This document shows positions 11,138 through 22,545 of a stretch of 64,000 nucleotides of DNA, in pieces. The DNA is from Anaeramoeba flamelloides. Lineage: Eukaryota; Metamonada; Anaeramoebidae. The stretch lies in the NCBI GenBank assembly GCA_027625915.1, contig JANTQA010000051.1:3472501-3536500 (forward strand). Reading direction: 5' to 3'. Under the pieces are notes generated by a model. The model was not told where the DNA came from and ran no database searches. It saw only the letters and a program-made list of their open reading frames with translations. Position 1 is the stretch's first letter. The number at the start of each line of letters is the position of its first letter. Position numbers and translations under genes: made by a program.

Positions 11138-14100
11138 TTTTTTTTTTTTGTTTTTGTAGAGAAAGCTCAAAATAAAAAGAAAAGATAAAATGTAAAAAAT
11201 GGAATTGTTCAACATATTGCTTACTCAAAAATAATACAAAAATTGTGGTCACCTTTTTAAAATGGCAGTACTTGAGTTTTTTTGAAATTATTTCTAATTT
11301 TGAAAAAGTTCCAATAAGATCATTTTCTAATACTGCTAAATTCAAATTAATATCTGAAAATTTTTACTTCATTTTCCATTTTATGAATTTTATTACACAA
11401 GCTTTGAACAAAGCATTTTATTCTTTTAAATGTTAAAAAACTTTGTAAAATTGGTTGTTTTTCCAAAATAATCTCTCTCTTGAGTTATTTTAAAAATTGA
11501 GCGAATGAGATTACAAAATCGGAAATTAAACGAAAAATTTTATTAAATAAATTTGAATTTATCAATAACTTTACAATTAAAAGTTCTTATAATTCAAACT
11601 TTATTAAACTTGAATCAAAACACCTTTTAGCTTTTTGATTTTCATAAAAATATCTTCTGGTTTTTCAAAGTTAGCCAATATTTTTTCTTTTGGCTAACTT
11701 TCAAAAATTGAATATTACTTTTATTGTTAACTAACTTTGTACTTCATAAAATTGGGTTTGAATATTGTTTATTAACAACCGGGGGGGCTTTGTAATTTGT
11801 TCAGGATTTTTTTGATTGTTGTTCGACATTTAAAAATGTAAAAGTTCAAAAGAAAAGAAATTCAAACAAAGTTCAAAGTTTTTCGTTTTTTAAACAATTT
11901 TTTTTACACTTTTTAGATAATCCAAAAACTTTCATCATTGATTTGAAATTTGAAGGAAATATAAAAAAAAAAAAAAACATTAACCGATAATACTCAAAAG
12001 GACTCTAAAATCACAAAATTATTTTTATTTTTTTTTTTTTGGTAGAATTTCATATTTCAATACTAAATATAAAAATATTCAACTTTATTATTTATTTTCG
12101 AATAGTTGAAAAAATAAGTATTAATTATAAAAAATTGAATATTTAAAATGATTCTTTTTTAAATAATATCAACCAAATGCAAAAAAAAAAATCTTCAAAA
12201 GAAAAAAAATTTTTTTTGAATAAATTTTGAAAAAAATTTTTTTAAATGTTCAGTCATTAAGGTGAAAAATAATTTTAAAAAATGGAAAAAAAAAAATTTA
12301 TAATTTTTATAAGAGCCAAGTGCCAATTAAAAACGAGCCAACATGTGAAGTTTGATCGATCTTCAAAAATTAGTAATCAAAAACAAAGTTATTTTCAGTG
12401 AAAGTGCTAAAAGAGTGACGCTTAATTTCTATTTTTCAAAGTGAAATAATATTTCGAAAACAATTTTTTTAGTTTTGAAGTCTTGTTCTCTGTCACTTTT
12501 GGGGATCTACGTGATTTTTTTTATTTTCATATTTATATTGATTATTTTTGCAGTAAGTGTGCTGTAAAATCTTTACATGGTTGTATTTAGTAGGTTACAA
12601 AATAACCACAAAGTAGATTAAATCGAATTAAATTGGTTTAGAACGTCAAGAAAGCACTTTACCATTAATTGGAGGAATTTAACTCTTTGGGAATTTTAAT
12701 GAGGAAAGTATTGAATTTTATTTTTAATATGGATTATTTTGAAATTTTGTTTTCTTTTAAACTTTTTTTTTAAAATGTATTTTCTTGTCTGTGAGATCTG
12801 AAGAAATTATTTTTTCTAAACTCTTTTTCAGTCAAAGGGATTCATTTATATTTAAGAAATAGAACATATTAAATGATTTTAATTCATTAGTCTTCTAAAA
12901 ATAAATTTTAAATTGTTAAATTTGATCATTTTTTCTCATTTAGTAATTTTTTTTTTTTTTTTTGATTTTTAGTTCCTTTGAAATTAAAAAAAAAAACGTT
13001 TCAAACTTTAAATTAACATTGAGAAAAGTGAGGATTTGAAATTTCCTTTAAAATACATAAATATAAGAATAAAAATATTAAAGTCAAACAATTTAATTTT
13101 TCATAAAAAATAGAGAAAACCCATATAAATAGAATTCCAGTAAAGAGGGCTCAAACATTTTTTTTAAAATTTTTATTATTTTTTTGAAATTTATACTTTG
13201 TCCAGCTATTTCTTTGATGATCCTCTGCTTGAATATAAAATTTATTATTTCTCTTATTTCTTAAAAATCGTTGATTGTTGAATATAAAAAAAAAGTGAAT
13301 TTTTATTTTTGGCTATGTACCATTGTGTGAAATTGAGTGAATTATTTTTTTCCAGGTTTTTTGAATTTTTCTAAATAAAAGTACATCAATTCCAAGTTAT
13401 TTTTTTAAAACGTAAATGACTCATAAACTCAGGAATAAATACAAAATAAATAAATAAACATTTAAAAAATATTTTAGAGTGTGTGGATTCCAAAGAGGTG
13501 GAAAGTTTTTTTGAAAGTGTAAGTCTTAAAATTATTTAATTCATACTTAACTCTACAATTTAGATTTTTTTTCTCTTTTAATTGAAACTTTTTTTCTACT
13601 TTTTTTTTTTTTTTTTCACTTATCTAAGACTAAATATGCCAGCGAAATTTCAAAATTAGGGGCAAACTTTTTTATTATTATATTTTTTTTTTTTCATTTG
13701 TTTTTCAAACAATAAAATGATTACACTATAAATGTATTTATTAATTTTTATTGGTTCTTGTCTCGAAAAAAATTTAGTAAAATACAGTATTATTTAAAAA
13801 AAAAAAAACAAGTAAACAAATTTTTTTCTGATGAAGAATCTGCCCTTATTTTTGAAATTTAGCTTATTTTAAAAAAAAATCAGTTTTTTGAATTTTTAGG
13901 ATCACAAAAAGTACAACCGTCTTGATTCAGCAATTGGAAATAGTTGATTAAAGGTCTAGTAATATTATTAAATTAACCATTATTTTCTAAAAACAAATTT
14001 TTTGTCAAACCAAATAACAGTAATTCATTCTCATTTTTTGTCTCTCAAATTAAGGTTTATTTAAAAATATTCTTAGTCTTTACTCCTATGGTTATTACAA

Positions 14101-14378
14101 ATTTCTTGATCAAGATGTTTAAACTTGTTGTTTTCTCAAAAATCGGAAAAACTCAATTGTTTAATTCATCCAAGATTTAAAGTTATGTTTATTAAAAAGG
14201 AAGAGACAACTCAAAACATTAGAAAAAGCGTGGATCGAATATCAAAAATAAATAAACAATAAAAGACAAAAAGCAAAAAAATAATCAATAAAAAATATAT
14301 TTATTTTGTTTTTAGATTTGTCAAAAAAAATAAAGTAAAAACAAGCAAAAATTATATTTCAAGAGGTTTGTGACTTTT
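11138..14378. other. Gene-free interval between LSm5 and Ras
   Basis: This is AT-rich DNA with one full-length family-2 repeat (about 12805-13345) and many homopolymer runs. I see no coding sequence or RNA gene. Confidence 0.5.
12805..13345 (+). repeat. CAGTCAAAGGG-family (family 2) dispersed repeat
   Basis: It starts at TAAACTCTTTTTCAGTCAAA. It then shares with copies at about 46195-46800 and 53560-54175 an AATAGAACATATT segment, a TTCT(C/A)AAAATAAATTTT segment, TGATCATTTTTTCTCATTT, a T-rich tract, AAATTAACATTGAGAAAAGT, and a TATTTCTCTTATTTCTTAA block before the end. It is non-coding, so it looks like a non-autonomous element. Confidence 0.65.
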
Positions 14379-14963
14379 TTACATGAGAGAGCACTTTAAT
14401 TTTTTTTTCCATCCTCCCTTATTTGGTTTTTTTCCTGTTTTTTCTTCATTTGTTCCAAATTTGACTTTTCTAATTTCTCGAACGAGACCAAAAAAGGACT
14501 CTTCAACATTTGTTCTTGTCTTGGCAGACGTTTCAATAAATGGGGAGTTGAAACTTTTTGCCAAGTCTTGGCCTTCTCCGATCGAGACTTGTCTTTCGTT
14601 CTCAAGATCGTTTTTGTTACCCACAATGATCATTGGTACATCGTCAGAGTCCTTTGCTTGTGTGATTTGTTCGCGGAAACTGGAAACTTCATCAAAGGAA
14701 TTTCTCGAGTTGATTGCATAGACAACTAAAAAGCCCTCTCCTTCCCTCATATACGAGTCTCTCATTGCAGAGTATTCTTCTTGCCCAGCAGTATCAAGGA
14801 TATCGAGCAAACAGGTTTCCTCATCAATTACAACTTGTCTTCGATAGGAGTCTTCAATTGTTGGATCATATACATCAACAAAATGGTTTTGGACCAACTG
14901 AATCGTCAATGCAGATTTTCCAACACCACCACCACCAACAACTACAATTTTATATTCGGTCAT
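14379..14963 (-). CDS. Ras family small GTPase
   Basis: This is a membrane-anchored GTP/GDP switch of the classical Ras group, 194 aa in a single exon. Start ATG 14963 gives [20 protein letters not shown]. The P-loop is residues 10-17 with Gly12 and Gly13 intact. Switch I is [11 protein letters not shown] (32-42) with Thr35, and switch II is [13 protein letters not shown] (57-69) with Gln61. NKND (116-119) and ETSAK (144-148) read the guanine base. The C-terminal hypervariable region is polybasic (GWKKKLK) and ends in the CAAX box CSLM, which predicts farnesylation and a second basic membrane signal. Residue 31, usually Glu in Ras and Lys in Rap, is Val. It lies about 845 bases from, and divergent to, the gene at 15808. 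A RasGAP is encoded 8.9 kb to the right. An upstream in-frame ATG at 15008 would add 15 residues not found in the family. The stop is TAA. Confidence 0.96.
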   Translation of the reverse strand: MTEYKIVVVGGGGVGKSALTIQLVQNHFVDVYDPTIEDSYRRQVVIDEETCLLDILDTAGQEEYSAMRDSYMREGEGFLVVYAINSRNSFDEVSSFREQITQAKDSDDVPMIIVGNKNDLENERQVSIGEGQDLAKSFNSPFIETSAKTRTNVEESFFGLVREIRKVKFGTNEEKTGKKPNKGGWKKKLKCSLM

Positions 14964-15807
14964 TCTTATGATTATTGTCTTTTGAAAAAAATATAAGTTT
15001 ATTATCAAAGTGAAAAAAATGAATTTCTTTTACTTTTATTTTGTTTAAAAAGAAATTTAAATCTTTAGAGTAGCTTTTCTAATTTGTTTTCACAACCAAT
15101 GAGTGAATTTTTCGATTATTTTTATTTTATTAATTTTTATTTTTGATAATTCAAGGGTTTAGTTTTTATCAAAATGGAAAATGATTAAATCTCTCACAGA
15201 TTCCTTGTTTTGAAAGGTAATTGGGATTTAGTTTTAAAAAGAATTTTGTTTCTCCTTTTGATCACCTTAGGTTTCTTTCAAATTAACTTTTCAAAATACT
15301 TTTTTTTGTTTCTCTAAAACAGTTCAAATAACAAGAAATGTTTCTGATTCCTCTAAAAGGATCAAGACGTGATTTTATTTTTTTTTTGTTGTTCAAAGTT
15401 ACAAAGACTTTCTTTTTGAAATAATATTTCCCTTATTTTGAAAGGAAAGTAACATTATTTTCTTTTTAAATAACCTTGATTTTTCTCTTAAATCACCTTG
15501 ACTAAAACTCAATTTCCTGCTTTTTTCTTCAATCAATATTTCCTTGGAATTGTTTCTTAAATCTGTTAATCTGAAAAAATTTCTTTTTTTCAAAAAATAA
15601 AAACGATTGTCTTTTCCAAAAGTAAATTGAAAGACAATGAAAAAAAAGGTAAGAAGAACGTATCTTGGACAACCCAATTTTTTTGAGTTGGTGTGGTGAA
15701 GTTCTCTATTTGAACTCAAAAATTTGGTTTTTTTTGAAACAAAAAAATCATTTTTTTCGTTTTTAAGATCTCAAATCGAAATAAATGAGAATTCAGCTGA
15801 ACGTAAA
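14964..15807. other. Divergent intergenic spacer
   Basis: About 845 bases lie between the Ras start (-) and the start of the unknown gene (+). A 106-codon minus-strand frame at 15399-15719 has no ATG start and no recognisable motif, so I do not call it. Promoters for both genes are presumably here, but I see no diagnostic element. Confidence 0.45.
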
Positions 15808-17152
15808 ATGGATTTTACAATCAATTTAAATCGTACCAATTCCAAAGTATTTGAGAAAAAATTTTCTCCAAACGAAAGAAAAACAAACAATATTTCGCTC
15901 CTTAAACTTGAAAAAATAAATCAACAATTACAAACCCATCTTAAACAAAGTGAGGACAACCAAGCGAAAAAAAAACCAAATGAAAAATTTTCGCCAATGA
16001 AAAAGATCCGAAATTTGTTGAACAAATCAACAGAAAAACAAGAACTTTCCCTTTTAAAAGACTCCAAACAAAAGGAGGAACCTAAAAAAAATAAAAACAA
16101 AAAATACCACAACAAAAATGTCTTAGGTACCGTTTGTACTAATCTGAAAAAAAGACTCATTCTCCATCATCAATACCTCCAAAATATTTACCAATTATTG
16201 CTCTCCCTTACCATGAAACAAAGGGCCCAAATTATCCAATCTCTTACAATACGGCTGCGTTTGGTTCTCAATAATCAAACCATAAGCCCGTTTTCCCCAT
16301 TAGTTGAATCGCAAAGTCAGCAAACAAATTTTTATCTTTTAATTATGTTTGATCAAACTTTGGTTTCTGTTTTTCTTGTTTCCTTTTTCATTTCTTCTTT
16401 TTGTTTTTTCTTTGGCTTTCTAAACTTTCTTTGTCTAAAAAAAAAAAAAAAACACACTCTCATTCATTCTTCCTTCCAACAACTAACAAAATATTTCCAA
16501 AAGGAAATGCTTAAACCTTCAAGATATCACATACTTTGATCCGCTATTTTGTAGAAACACACTTTTAGAAATTATTAAAACAATTCCTGAAGATGGTATT
16601 ATTTGCTCCTTTTTACAATCTCTTTTTCACTTGTTTATTTTATTCTATTAAACCTTCTTTTTTTTTTTTTTTTTTCAGAATTGTCAAAAAAAAGTTTTTT
16701 CAAGTGTCAACAAACAAAAGATTTTCAAAACTTAAAAATTAAATTTTGTTTCAGTCCTTAATTTTTGAAACAAGAAATTTTTTCAAAAAACACAAAAATT
16801 TTTCCTAAAAAAAAATATTTCTTCAAGCTATTTTTAAAAAAGATTAAAGAAAATATTTTGAATTGCAGTCCAGAAAATAAGACTTCTCAAGTTTCTCAAC
16901 TGTTTGTAGATACTTTTGAAAACTTTTTAGTCTCACTTTCTTCAAAACAACTTTACCTTGTTTTTTTGAACAAAATCAACAAAACAAAAACAACAATGAT
17001 TTTTTTAGTTGCCAAAACTTTTTACTCCAAAAATTGAAAATTTGATTCCTTTGACTCCAGAAACCCAAACCACCAATTGTGATGTGAAGAAACTGAAACA
17101 AGAATTGTTTCTTTTGGAACAGTTATTTCAAATTCACGAACTTTTACACTAA
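15808..17152 (+). CDS. Unrecognised multi-exon, largely helical protein
   Basis: I do not recognise this protein. Exon 1 (15808-16346, ATG 15808) has a Lys/Asn/Gln-rich N-terminus followed by a well-ordered helical segment, LKKRLILHHQYLQNIYQLLL then MKQRAQIIQSLTIRLRLVL. Exon 2 (16504-16595) gives CLNLQDITYFDPLF and LLEIIKTIPED. The next piece starts at 16679 after a T-rich tract and TTTCAG (ELSKKS). A later exon ends at 16959 (SQLFVDTFENFLVSLSSKQL), and the last exon, 17009-17152, gives TPKIENLIPLTPETQ and VKKLKQELFLLEQLFQIHEL before TAA. Junctions 16346/16504, 16595/16679 and 16959/17009 (49-nt intron) have GT...AG ends and matching phases. The junction around 16690-16775 is unresolved. The Asn/Lys-rich leader then helices suggests a nuclear or scaffold protein, but that is inference. 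It is transcribed divergently from Ras. Confidence 0.6.
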
Positions 17153-18787
17153 AACTAAGAGCAATTGTGAAATCATTAAAACAATTGTTTGTTGCACAAC
17201 TCTCACAAAACTGCTTTTGAACAAGAATTTAGATTTATGTTTTCTTGTTTTTTTTTTTTCTGTACTCATGACAAAGTAACAGATGAAGATTGAGTTAACA
17301 TGTGATGACAATTAAAAGCATACTTTCTTTTTTTTTCTCGAAGGATTACACACTAAATAATGAAAGAAACTGACAATAAAATCCCAAGTAAAATATGGTA
17401 TTGACTTCTTAAGGTTCTACTATTTCAAAAGAAATTCTAAAAATAAAGGATCAAATTAGAAGATTAATCTCAAAAAATAGAAACATTTTTTAGAAATTTT
17501 TATTAATAAAAAAATTTCAATTAAGAGAAAAATTTCAAAAAATTTTAAACAAATTCGATCCATAATATAAAATTTTCCCAAAACAACCAGACCTTTACTT
17601 TCAAAATTGAACCAACATTAGGTATATTGTTGAGTGCTGAATAAGATATTGTATTTGAACAAGAAAAAAAAAAAAACGGGCTTTATTGGAAATACAAATT
17701 TTATACTTTGTACACGGGTATTTTGGACTACTCTAATTTTTTCTTCCGCAGAATAAAAAAAATTTTAATTGGTAACTTTAATTCAGTAGATAAACGCAAT
17801 TATAACTATTCTCCGAACACGTTAAACACCATTTTAAATTAGTTTTAGTAATCAACAACAATCCAGTGATCAAAATAATGCGTGCCCAAAGACTATAACC
17901 AGTGTTTCAAAATTTAGTCTGTGCTTTTTTTTTCTTCTTGTAAAAACGAAAAATCTAATTCACCATTTAATAATAGTATATCTAAAATCAAATCAATGTT
18001 GATGGTAAAACTCCTTGAGCTTTTAAGTAAAAATTTAAATTATGAATCGAAATTTGTTCAAATTTTTTGAAATTTTTCTCTTAATTGAAATTTTTTGTTG
18101 ATGAAATTTTCTCTAAAAAATTAACTCTATTTTTTGAGAAAAATTTTCTAATTTGATCCATTATTTTTAAAATTTCATTTTAAAAAGTAGAACTTTAAGA
18201 AACAAATACCAGATTTAATTATTGTTTATTGTCGATTTCTTTGATCGATTAATGTATATACCTCTATAAAAAAGAAATACGCATTTTATTTTGAAAGATG
18301 GATTAAACTTTTCTACACGGGTCTTTCTGACAAGAGTTAACAGATAAAATTGAAAATTTTGAGCGAGAAAAAATCCTCATCACAAAAAAAGTAAAACACA
18401 ATATGATGTTTTGCTGTTTAAAAAAAGTAATATCATTTTAAAAAAGTGACAAAAAAAAACCTAACAAAGCCAATATTAAACTGATTGATTCACTCTTTTC
18501 AACAGTTTGGGTAACACTTTTTGAAAATTTTTATTCACTTTTTTTAAAACAAAACTGTTTTTTTTTTTTTTTTTTTTTTGGTAAATTTCACCAAATTAAT
18601 ACATTAAAGAATACTATTCTTTCAAACTACTTTTTCAAAACGGTATATTTTTATTTTAATTACTTTCACCCTTTCAAGTCAACACTTTAAACAAGAAATG
18701 ACTATATCAATAAAATAAGATTCGAATTTTGAATTATAAATTGGAAACACTAAATATAACTCCCCCCATTATTAATTCATATACTAA
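17153..18787. other. Intergenic region dominated by an inverted-repeat element
   Basis: Between the unknown gene and the PH/RasGAP locus I see only the long foldback element (17397-18210) and homopolymer-rich DNA. Upstream exons of the PH-containing gene could start here, because its first open stretch has no ATG. Confidence 0.45.
17397..18210. mobile_element. Non-coding element with about 170-bp terminal inverted repeats
   Basis: The left arm (about 17397-17570) reads GGTATTGACTTCTTAAGGTT...TTTCAATTAAGAGAAAAATT. The right arm (about 18040-18210) is its reverse complement with mismatches, reading AATTTTTCTCTTAATTGAAA...AACTTTAAGAAACAAATACC. The interior of about 460 bp has no coding frame. 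It looks like a foldback or MITE-like DNA element. I could not identify a clear target-site duplication. An internal segment (17868-17940, GATCAAAATAATGCGTGCCC) is similar to 63898-63975. Confidence 0.65.
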
Positions 18788-20683
18788 TTTTATTCTATCA
18801 ACCTTAACAAAATCCATCTTCTTTTAATTTACGATATTAAAGAACTACTGCCTTTACCATTTTTTTTAGAATATTTACTTGATTATGATCGATGCAATTT
18901 TTCAAATTTAAAAAAATATCTTCAATTTAAAGAACACTTTTCAATATGGATCAATTTAATATTGCTTTGGAAACATGATATCGAAAATAATTTATTTTCA
19001 ATTTCTGATATTTCTCGGACCTTTGGGAATGAAATTGCAAAGAGAACACTTTCTAGAACCGATCGACTTAATATTCATAAACCATTTCCAAATATCAGAA
19101 ATCTCCAAAAAGCAAATAAAGCTCGAAATAAACCATATGACCTTCGAAGAACAGGATCCTTTACGGGCAGACCACATTCCAAAAATCTTGATATGAAAAT
19201 GAAATATATAGGTCTTGGGAAGAATAATAAAAAAATGGAACGTTTCAACAGTATAAAAAAAAAAACAATAATTAAATCCATTTCAAATTCTGAAGAAATG
19301 TTTAGGATACTAAAAAATCAAAATATTTCTGAAGATTTTGAACAAAATTCTTTATCACATTTTTCAAATGAAACCTCTGATCGCAATGAAGAACAAAAAA
19401 ATAATTTTAATAAATGGCAAAATATTAATAAATCAAACCAAGATGGTAATAATCTTTCAATTTCCACCAGCGACAGTTTTGAAATATACAATAATGACAA
19501 TGATGAAGATAACATCAATAGCAATAACAACGCCAACGAAAATAACGATACCAATGGTATTAATAATAAAAAACCATCTTCAATATCGTCATCAACTACT
19601 ACTACTACTACCTCTAGTACAAACACTACTTCCAAATCAATGACGAATTCATTTTCTTCCAGTTCTGATATTGATAAATCCGAAGATCTTTCATTAAATA
19701 AAAATGATTCTATCAAATCTATGTCTGGATCTGGATCTGGATCTGAATCTGAATCCGAATATTTTGGATTAGAAGAATACCAAATAAAATTGACAAAAAA
19801 TGATGAAAATAAAGATAATGAAGAATTTGAATTTGAATTTAATAATATTGAAAATATAAATAATCATTCAATCTTAACAAAAAAAAAAGAAATTATAGAA
19901 AATCAAGTAAATACAGAATTAAATTTAAATGAAAACCAAAACAAAGACAATGTATTGGAAAATAAAAAGGTAGAAGCAAAAGAAGAAGCAGGTGAAGAAA
20001 CAAATCGAAAAGAGAAATCCACTGGAGAAGAGGATGAAGAATTGAGTGATTACGACTTTGATGATTTTCATTTTAAACAAAAGGAATTTAAAACAATGCG
20101 AGAAACTGTCTGGATTACGACTGAAAAAAGAATTAAAATGAATACTGAATTTAAGCCGATAGAAAAACAAAAAAATAAAAAAAATAAAAATTCTATTTGG
20201 AACAACAAAATAATAAAATCCATTGACGATTCCAGAATCTGGGTTAAAGTGATTTTTCGCTTAACACAAACTAAATTAATAATTAGCAAAGCTACTAATT
20301 CCAAAAAAAAGAAAATAGGAGTGATCCCTTTAAATTCAATTTTAATATATCAAAAAAATAATATTTTTTATGAAAATGGCTTACCGAAAAAGTTTTTAAC
20401 TGATGAAGAAATCGAAGAGCAAGAACAAGAATATAGATTGAAAAAAAAAATTAGAAAAAAAAAATGAAAAAGAAAAAAAAAAAATAAAAAAAAGAAAAAG
20501 AAAATTAAGAAAAAAAAGCTTTTTTACAAACCAAAAAAAACATTTTTTGAAATACAAAATAATGAATATATGTTTTTAATTGGACAAAGGAATGTCTATA
20601 ACTCAATTATTTGTAAAACAAAATCTTCAAAAAAACGACAGAATTGGATTTCAGAATTTTTAATAAGAAAAAGGGCAATCGTT
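18788..20683 (+). CDS. Asn/Ser/Glu-rich protein with PH-like domain, probable 5' part of the RasGAP gene
   Basis: The frame is open from 18788, but the first residues lack an ATG. It should therefore begin at a splice acceptor (one candidate is the TATTAAAG at about 18843) with earlier exons unseen. It first encodes a helical segment (LEYLLDYDRCNFSNLKKYLQ...HFSIWINLILLWK) and a basic stretch (RTGSFTGRPHSK). A long Asn/Ser/Thr and Glu-rich linker follows, and then a PH-like fold. The first half of the PH (DSRIWVKVIFRLTQTKLII, IGVIPLNSILIYQ) lies before a Lys-rich insert. The second half (FFEIQNNEYMFLIGQRNVYN then RQNWISEFLI, with the typical C-terminal Trp) lies after it. A TGA at 20465-20467 interrupts the same frame inside the insert. 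The exon ends at the donor GTTGTAAGT (20683/20684). Order and spacing suggest PH-C2-RasGAP architecture with the two following features. It may be a degenerate gene or contain indel errors. Confidence 0.55.
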
Positions 20684-20840
20684 GTAAGTATTCTTCATTT
20701 TTAAATTTTCCTTTTTATAAAACAATTTTTTTTTTTAAATATTTCAAAACATGAATGGAAACTTTGTTTCTGTCAAAATGGTATCCAAAAAAAATTTTTT
20801 TTCCAAATATCAATTCTTTTTTTATAAATTACCTTTGAAG

Positions 20841-21068
20841 AAGAAATAGGAAATAATTTGAATAATACACAACATCAAAGGATAGTTGATAATCAATATG
20901 AACCAAAACTAATAAATCAATATGTTTTCTTAAAAATAGAAAAACTCAAATTCTTCGTTCACCTATTGAGAAAAACAGAAATGTTCATTTTGATCTTCAA
21001 TTAAGAGATCCAAATAAAATTACAATAGAAATCAATATGATTTCTCGAAAATCATTTTCGTTTATTCA
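20841..21068 (+). CDS. C2-like domain exon, probable middle part of the RasGAP gene
   Basis: This is a short coding stretch. The first part reads EEEIGNNLNNTQHQRIVDNQ then PKLINQYVFLK. The second part, in the next frame, reads KTQILRSPIEKNRNVHFDLQ, LRDPNKITIEINMISRKSF. Together they resemble the middle of a C2 domain (Y.xLK..KT......N..F.F.L.DP..I.I.). The frame changes at the run of five A's near 20936-20940, and one extra A would give a continuous reading (LKNRKTQ). The splice phase from the preceding PH exon also does not match. The exon seems to end at the donor CA|GTAACA (21068/21069). C2 domains of SynGAP/RASAL-type proteins precede the GAP domain and contact membranes or Ras. The assignment is tentative. 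Confidence 0.45.
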
Positions 21069-21094
21069 GTAACATTAAAATAACACATTTTTAT

Positions 21095-21312
21095 CCGGTG
21101 ACTATTGATCTTGCAATAAACAAAAAATTTGCAAAATGAATTACGTGACAAAAAAAAACAATTAGAAAAAAAAAAAAGTAAAATGAGAAGGAAATGATTT
21201 CAATTTTGAAATTTCCAAAATAAATTTTTCTTCTAATATCGATTCAAATCCTCTAGACACATGTAATTCACTCACCACACCTGTCCCCCTTTGACTGGAA
21301 AATAGTTTATGA
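21095..21312 (-). repeat. CAGTCAAAGGG-family repeat, short version, reversed
   Basis: This is the reverse complement of the segment at 9440-9665. It ends, on this strand, with CCCCCTTTGACTGGAAAATA. It lies inside the probable intron between the C2-like and GAP exons and directly abuts a family-1 element. Confidence 0.6.
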
Positions 21313-21852
21313 TATAAACCCCATTCCAAAAATTTGGACACCCAAAATCAAAAATAGGAAAAAATAAAATCCAATATATGATATTTTGCCAAACCTAATA
21401 TAAAACCATATTTAAGTTACCCAGTATTAATGTATTTATAAGTAACTCATTTTTATCCAAATAAAAAAGAAAAAAATATAAAACAAAAAAATCAAAATTG
21501 GTTTGTCCAAAATAATGAAACGAGCAGAAAAAACTGTATTAGTAAATTTGTTGAAATTTCACCAACAATTATTGATCGATCAAATGATAAGATACCATCT
21601 ACCGATTGTATGTAATTTTTCAATTTAACAAACTCACAACTAACCTTCTATCAACCATTCGTAAAAATTTCCAGATCTAATGAAACAGATTATGTAACTG
21701 GAAAAAAAGGAATGAAAAACAAAACAAAAAAAAGATAAAAAATGAAATAGTTTGTAAAATCAAAATTAGTTACAAATTGAATTTAAAATGTAGTATTTTT
21801 ATTCTTTTGACTGTTTAAACCGTGCCCAACATTTTGGAATTTAGTTTATTAT
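21306..21852 (+). mobile_element. Family-1 non-autonomous element with terminal inverted repeats
   Basis: The left end ATTCCAAAAATTTGGACAC is matched by the right end GTGCCCAACATTTTGGAAT in inverse orientation, with further partial matching outside (ATAAAC/TTTAT). The interior carries the family signature CACCAACAATTATTGATCGA followed by TCAAATG and a GAAACAGATTATGTAA segment. It has no coding capacity. It sits in the long intron before the GAP exon. A reversed copy with both ends lies at about 62490-63025. Confidence 0.7.
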
Positions 21853-21949
21853 AAGGTATTAGTTCCTTTAAATTACTGAAATTATTCAATATAAACACAA
21901 TTGTTTTAAAAATATAATAGTAAAACTTTTTTTTATAACATAACATATA

Positions 21950-22545
21950 TTTTCGACACACCAAAAAAAAATTCTTAAGTAATAGCTATTTCTTTTAAAT
22001 TGTATCCCAATCCCAATTTTTTCTTTTTGATAAAAAAAAAAAAAAAACTATTATAAATTAATTAATTGAGAAATACAAAGTTAAAAACTCTAAAATTACT
22101 GAAATATAAACAATTATTTATCATCTACAATCTAAACAAAACAAAAAATAGATGATCAAAAACCCATAAAAAAAATTGCGAATTTGTTTTGTATGGCAAC
22201 GACAAAAATATAAAAAAAACTATTGTCAAATTCATTGAAATTTTACCTACAAATATTGATCGATCAAAGGACAAAGACTATATTTTAATTTTATTTTTTT
22301 TTTTAAAACATATAAATTATCACTTAATATCAATCATTCGAAATAACTTTTTTTTATTCTGATGAAAATGATTATATTATTGAACAAAACCAAATATGAA
22401 AACCAAATACACAACATAATGATTCGATTCGATTGATTGGTTTTATTTCAAGAGAAATAAACTTCCTGTATTTTTTAAAGGAAAAATTAATAAAAAGTAT
22501 TTTTAAACTTTGAACCACAATAGAGAAACAAAAAAAAAAGATGAG
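21950..22545 (+). repeat. Family-1 repeat, diverged copy
   Basis: This shares ATTGAAATTTTACCTACAAA, TATTGATCGATCAAAG, the CACTTAATATCAATCATTCG segment and a CTGATGAAAATGATTAT block with other copies. It lies in the same intron as the previous copy and its ends are not clear. Confidence 0.5.

Noticed and set aside
15399-15719. 106-codon minus-strand frame upstream of the unknown gene
   Set aside because: It has no ATG start, only a TTG, and no motif. It partly arises from a local palindrome.
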